A DNA stretch of 9,406 bases from Siminovitchia sp047228825 (GTDB lineage: Bacteria; Bacillota; Bacilli; Bacillales; Bacillaceae_C), in assembly GCF_047228825.1 (NCBI RefSeq), contig NZ_JBFEGN010000107.1:1-9406 (forward strand), in the 5' to 3' direction. The first letter of the stretch is position 1. Every line of letters begins with the position of its first letter. Below are positions 7,888 to 9,406 of this stretch, one piece after another. Under the pieces are notes generated by a model, which was not told the DNA's origin, did not search any database, and worked only from the letters and a program-made list of their open reading frames with translations. Position numbers and translations under genes: made by a program.

Positions 7888-7905
7888 GCAAGTGCTTTCA
7901 CTTTC

Positions 7906-7992
7906 AAATTGTATCTTTATTATAAGATCACTTCTGAAGGAAAAACATCTTCCATTTTGTATGAATTTTTCCATTCTGCTTTTATACAATTT
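7906..7992 (-). promoter_or_regulatory. Leader of doeA copy 2 with nested inverted repeats (possible operator or RNA structure)
   Basis: In plus-strand terms, AAATTGTAT (7906-7914) and ATACAATTT (7984-7992) form a perfect 9-bp inverted repeat, with a related TTTTGTATG (7955-7963) between them. Nested inside is a second perfect inverted repeat, GGAAAAA (7939-7945) with TTTTTCC (7966-7972). In the minus-strand RNA the segment GGAAGA (7949-7954) could pair instead with TTTTCC (7940-7945), giving an alternative hairpin. The region lies between the terminator of copy 1 and the start of copy 2. Whether it is a repressor operator, an attenuator, or chance in AT-rich DNA cannot be decided here. Confidence 0.35.
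7919..7947 (-). promoter_or_regulatory. Candidate promoter of the doeA2-eutC-doeB2-doeC-doeD unit
   Basis: A perfect minus-strand -10 hexamer TATAAT (7919-7924) lies about 47 bp upstream of the doeA copy 2 start. The -35 position (TGTTTT at 7942-7947, 17-bp spacing) is poor, which would suit an activator-dependent promoter or simply mean the call is wrong. A promoter is expected here because an intrinsic terminator lies just upstream. Confidence 0.4.
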
Positions 7993-8010
7993 TTGAAAAC
8001 CGGGATTGAC

Positions 8011-8043
8011 CAAAAAAGAAGCGTTCTTATACATAAAGAACAC
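8011..8043 (-). terminator. Intrinsic terminator after doeA copy 1
   Basis: On the minus strand GTGTTCTT (8036-8043) pairs with AAGAACGC (8021-8028). This gives an 8-bp stem with one G-U pair and a 7-nt loop, followed at once by TTCTTTTTTG (8011-8020). It begins 17 nt after the stop codon of copy 1. The stem is only moderately GC-rich, so termination may be partial, leaving some read-through into the downstream unit. Confidence 0.68.
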
Positions 8044-8060
8044 TAGCTTTCTTGTAACAC

Positions 8061-9248
8061 TTACGCCAGACGGATGTTTGGCCGAACAAACAATTCACGC
8101 GGAAAATCCGCGAGTACTTCACATCCTGTTTCCGTCACCCTGAATGATTCGCTGATTTCAATCCCGATATTGTCGAGCCAAATCCCCGGAATCATATGAA
8201 ACGTCATATTTGGTTTTAAAATCGTTTGATCACTCGGTCTAAGGCTTGCTGTATGCTCGCCCCAATCCGGCGGGTAGTTAAGCCCGATTGAATAACCGAT
8301 CCTGGATTCTTTTTTGATGCCGCTCTTTTCAATTGCCTTGCGCCATACGAATTCTACTTCTTCGCACGTCATTCCGGGTTTCACTGCTTCCAAAGCCATG
8401 TTGATGCCTTCAATGACCACGTTGGCGATATATTGCATTTGTTCAGTGGTTTTTCCTACAACAACGGTCCTGGCCAAGGGCGAATGATATCTTTTATAGC
8501 ACCCCGCCAATTCAATGATCACCGGATCCCCGTTTTGAAAAACATCATCTGTCCAGGTAAGGTGGCATGCCGACGTTTTTTCTCCTGTCGGCAATAGGGG
8601 GACAATTGAAGGATAGTCTCCGCCGAAATCTTCCGTGCCGCTGATTTGGGCATGGGAGATCGCTGCCACAACATCACTTTGGCGAGCCCCCTCCCAAATC
8701 GAATCAACAGCCGTTTGCATCGCTTTTTCCGCAATTTTGGCAGCCTTTTTGATAAACTCAATTTCTTGTTCTGACTTAATAATGCGCACCCAATTCACCA
8801 GATTGGTTGCATCCTTAAACGTCGCATTTGGAAGCCCGTTGGTCAGCTGAATATAGTTTTTGGCGGTAAAATAATAGGCATCAAGTTCAACACCGATCAC
8901 ACGGTTAGCTTGCTTTTCCCTCTTTAAAACCCCCGCAACAAAGTCCATCGGATGTTTAACATCAGACTGGACGTAGTCATCTTCGTACGGAATGATATGG
9001 TTCTCATCCAGCCACGTTGTATGTTTGGCCGCACTTGCGTCTTGCCCGCGGCCAATCCAGAAAGGCTGTTCTTCTTCCATGATCACAACAAGCAGTTGAT
9101 GGACATAAAAAGACCAAGCATTATATCCGCAAAGGTAGCATATATTGGCCGGATCTGTAACAAGCAAGAGATCTATTCCTTCAGCCTGCATCCTTTGTTT
9201 CGTTTTCCTTATCCGCTCTTGATACTCCAAAATATTAAATGATAACAA
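8061..9248 (-). CDS. doeA: M24-family ectoine hydrolase, first copy (DoeA/EutD)
   Basis: A 395-residue creatinase/prolidase-fold protein, the length I know for DoeA/EutD, which hydrolyses the ectoine ring to N-acetyl-2,4-diaminobutyrate. The N-terminal creatinase-like domain has DPANICYLCGYNAWSFYVHQ (32-51) and WIGRGQDAS (64-72). The catalytic pita-bread domain has DFGGDYPSIVPLLP (207-220), His229 in CHLTWTD, Glu246 in IIELAG, YHSPLARTV (254-262), GLNYPPDWGEHTAS (322-335) and GIEISESFRVTETGCEV (362-378). The canonical M24 metal ligands (Asp, Asp, His, Glu, Glu) are not in their usual motifs, as in creatinase-type relatives. The start is TTG at 9248; GAAGGG lies 6 nt upstream and no better-placed ATG exists. 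It begins 30 nt after the ABC ATPase, which fits a transport-and-hydrolysis transcript. A related amidinohydrolase is possible but less likely given the neighbours. Confidence 0.87.
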   Translation of the reverse strand: MLSFNILEYQERIRKTKQRMQAEGIDLLLVTDPANICYLCGYNAWSFYVHQLLVVIMEEEQPFWIGRGQDASAAKHTTWLDENHIIPYEDDYVQSDVKHPMDFVAGVLKREKQANRVIGVELDAYYFTAKNYIQLTNGLPNATFKDATNLVNWVRIIKSEQEIEFIKKAAKIAEKAMQTAVDSIWEGARQSDVVAAISHAQISGTEDFGGDYPSIVPLLPTGEKTSACHLTWTDDVFQNGDPVIIELAGCYKRYHSPLARTVVVGKTTEQMQYIANVVIEGINMALEAVKPGMTCEEVEFVWRKAIEKSGIKKESRIGYSIGLNYPPDWGEHTASLRPSDQTILKPNMTFHMIPGIWLDNIGIEISESFRVTETGCEVLADFPRELFVRPNIRLA

Positions 9249-9254
9249 ATCAAT

Positions 9255-9261
9255 CCCTTCT
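9255..9261 (-). promoter_or_regulatory. Ribosome-binding site supporting the TTG start of doeA copy 1
   Basis: AGAAGGG on the minus strand ends 6 nt before TTG 9248. The resulting N-terminus (MLSFNILEYQ) lines up with that of the second copy, which supports this non-ATG start. Confidence 0.6.
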
Positions 9262-9278
9262 TTCTATATCATTTAGTT

Positions 9279-9406
9279 TTAAAGTCCGTTTCTAAACCGC
9301 TTTAAAAATACCTGAAGCCGTTCCGTTTTCGGATTTTCCAGCACTTCTTCCGGCGGCCCCTGCTCGACAATGTTCCCCTGGTCGATAAAGACAACCCGGT
9401 CGGATA
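9279..9406 (-). CDS. ehuA: ABC transporter ATP-binding protein, polar amino-acid/ectoine type (C-terminus only)
   Basis: The minus-strand frame enters at the right edge of the window and ends at TAA 9279-9281, giving 41 C-terminal residues. It reads SDRVVFIDQGNIVEQGPPEE, then VLENPKTERLQVFLKRF. This is the typical end of the GlnQ/HisP/EhuA class of polar amino-acid ABC ATPases (the D-loop/H-loop region lies further upstream, outside the window). It is 30 nt from doeA copy 1 and on the same strand, so it is probably co-transcribed. Ectoine operons often carry ehuABCD (ATPase, two permeases, binding protein), so import of ectoine or hydroxyectoine is the likely job. The family is clear from the tail alone; the substrate is inferred from context only, and the rest of the transporter is not visible. 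Confidence 0.75.
   Translation of the reverse strand, partial: SDRVVFIDQGNIVEQGPPEEVLENPKTERLQVFLKRFRNGL

Noticed and set aside
7881..7900. Possible catabolite-responsive (cre) site near TGAAAGCACTTGCA
   Set aside because: At least two mismatches at conserved positions, including the central CG. Not enough to call a CcpA site.
7872..7907. TTG-initiated extension of doeA copy 2 (12 extra residues)
   Set aside because: It has no ribosome-binding site upstream, would encode the obvious Shine-Dalgarno itself, and spoils the N-terminal match with copy 1.
7744..8043. A 99-codon minus-strand frame spanning the leader and the start of doeA copy 2
   Set aside because: It starts inside the terminator stem without a ribosome-binding site, runs out of frame into the hydrolase gene and has no family-like sequence.

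Overview
The window looks like chromosomal DNA of a Bacillaceae-type member of the Bacillota. The evidence is strong GGAGG/AGGAGGTGG ribosome-binding sites at 5-10 nt spacing, one TTG start, T-tract terminators, moderate GC in the operon, and AT-rich intergenic DNA. No rRNA, tRNA or CRISPR was seen, and the species cannot be named from this window.

Layout. Positions 1-1390 are an AT-rich, decayed stretch with no convincing intact gene. It holds a TraX-family membrane-protein gene broken into three frames (360-1135) and the N-terminal remnant of a Uma2-family gene (1205-1390). Positions 1498-9406 are one compact array, all on the minus strand. In the direction of transcription it reads: 3' end of a polar amino-acid/ectoine-type ABC transporter ATPase (ehuA-like), first M24 ectoine hydrolase (doeA copy 1), an intrinsic terminator plus a 189-nt leader, second M24 ectoine hydrolase (doeA copy 2), EutC-like ornithine cyclodeaminase homologue, M20 amidohydrolase (DoeB2-like deacetylase), NAD(P)-dependent aldehyde dehydrogenase (DoeC-like), class III aminotransferase (DoeD-like), and an intrinsic terminator.

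How the genes fit together (inference from family knowledge and co-location). The ABC system would import ectoine or hydroxyectoine. The M24 enzymes open the ring to N-acetyl-2,4-diaminobutyrate. The M20 enzyme removes the acetyl group. The class III transaminase converts 2,4-diaminobutyrate to aspartate semialdehyde, and the aldehyde dehydrogenase oxidises this to aspartate. EutC-type proteins are linked to hydroxyectoine use.

The points of interest are the tandem, diverged ectoine hydrolases; an M20 enzyme where the better-known pathway has an AspA/AstE-fold deacetylase (DoeB/EutE); EutC without EutA/EutB in view; and a terminator plus structured leader that splits the array into two transcription units. 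I see no wholly new system. The best candidate for new biology is the specialisation and separate control of the two hydrolases.
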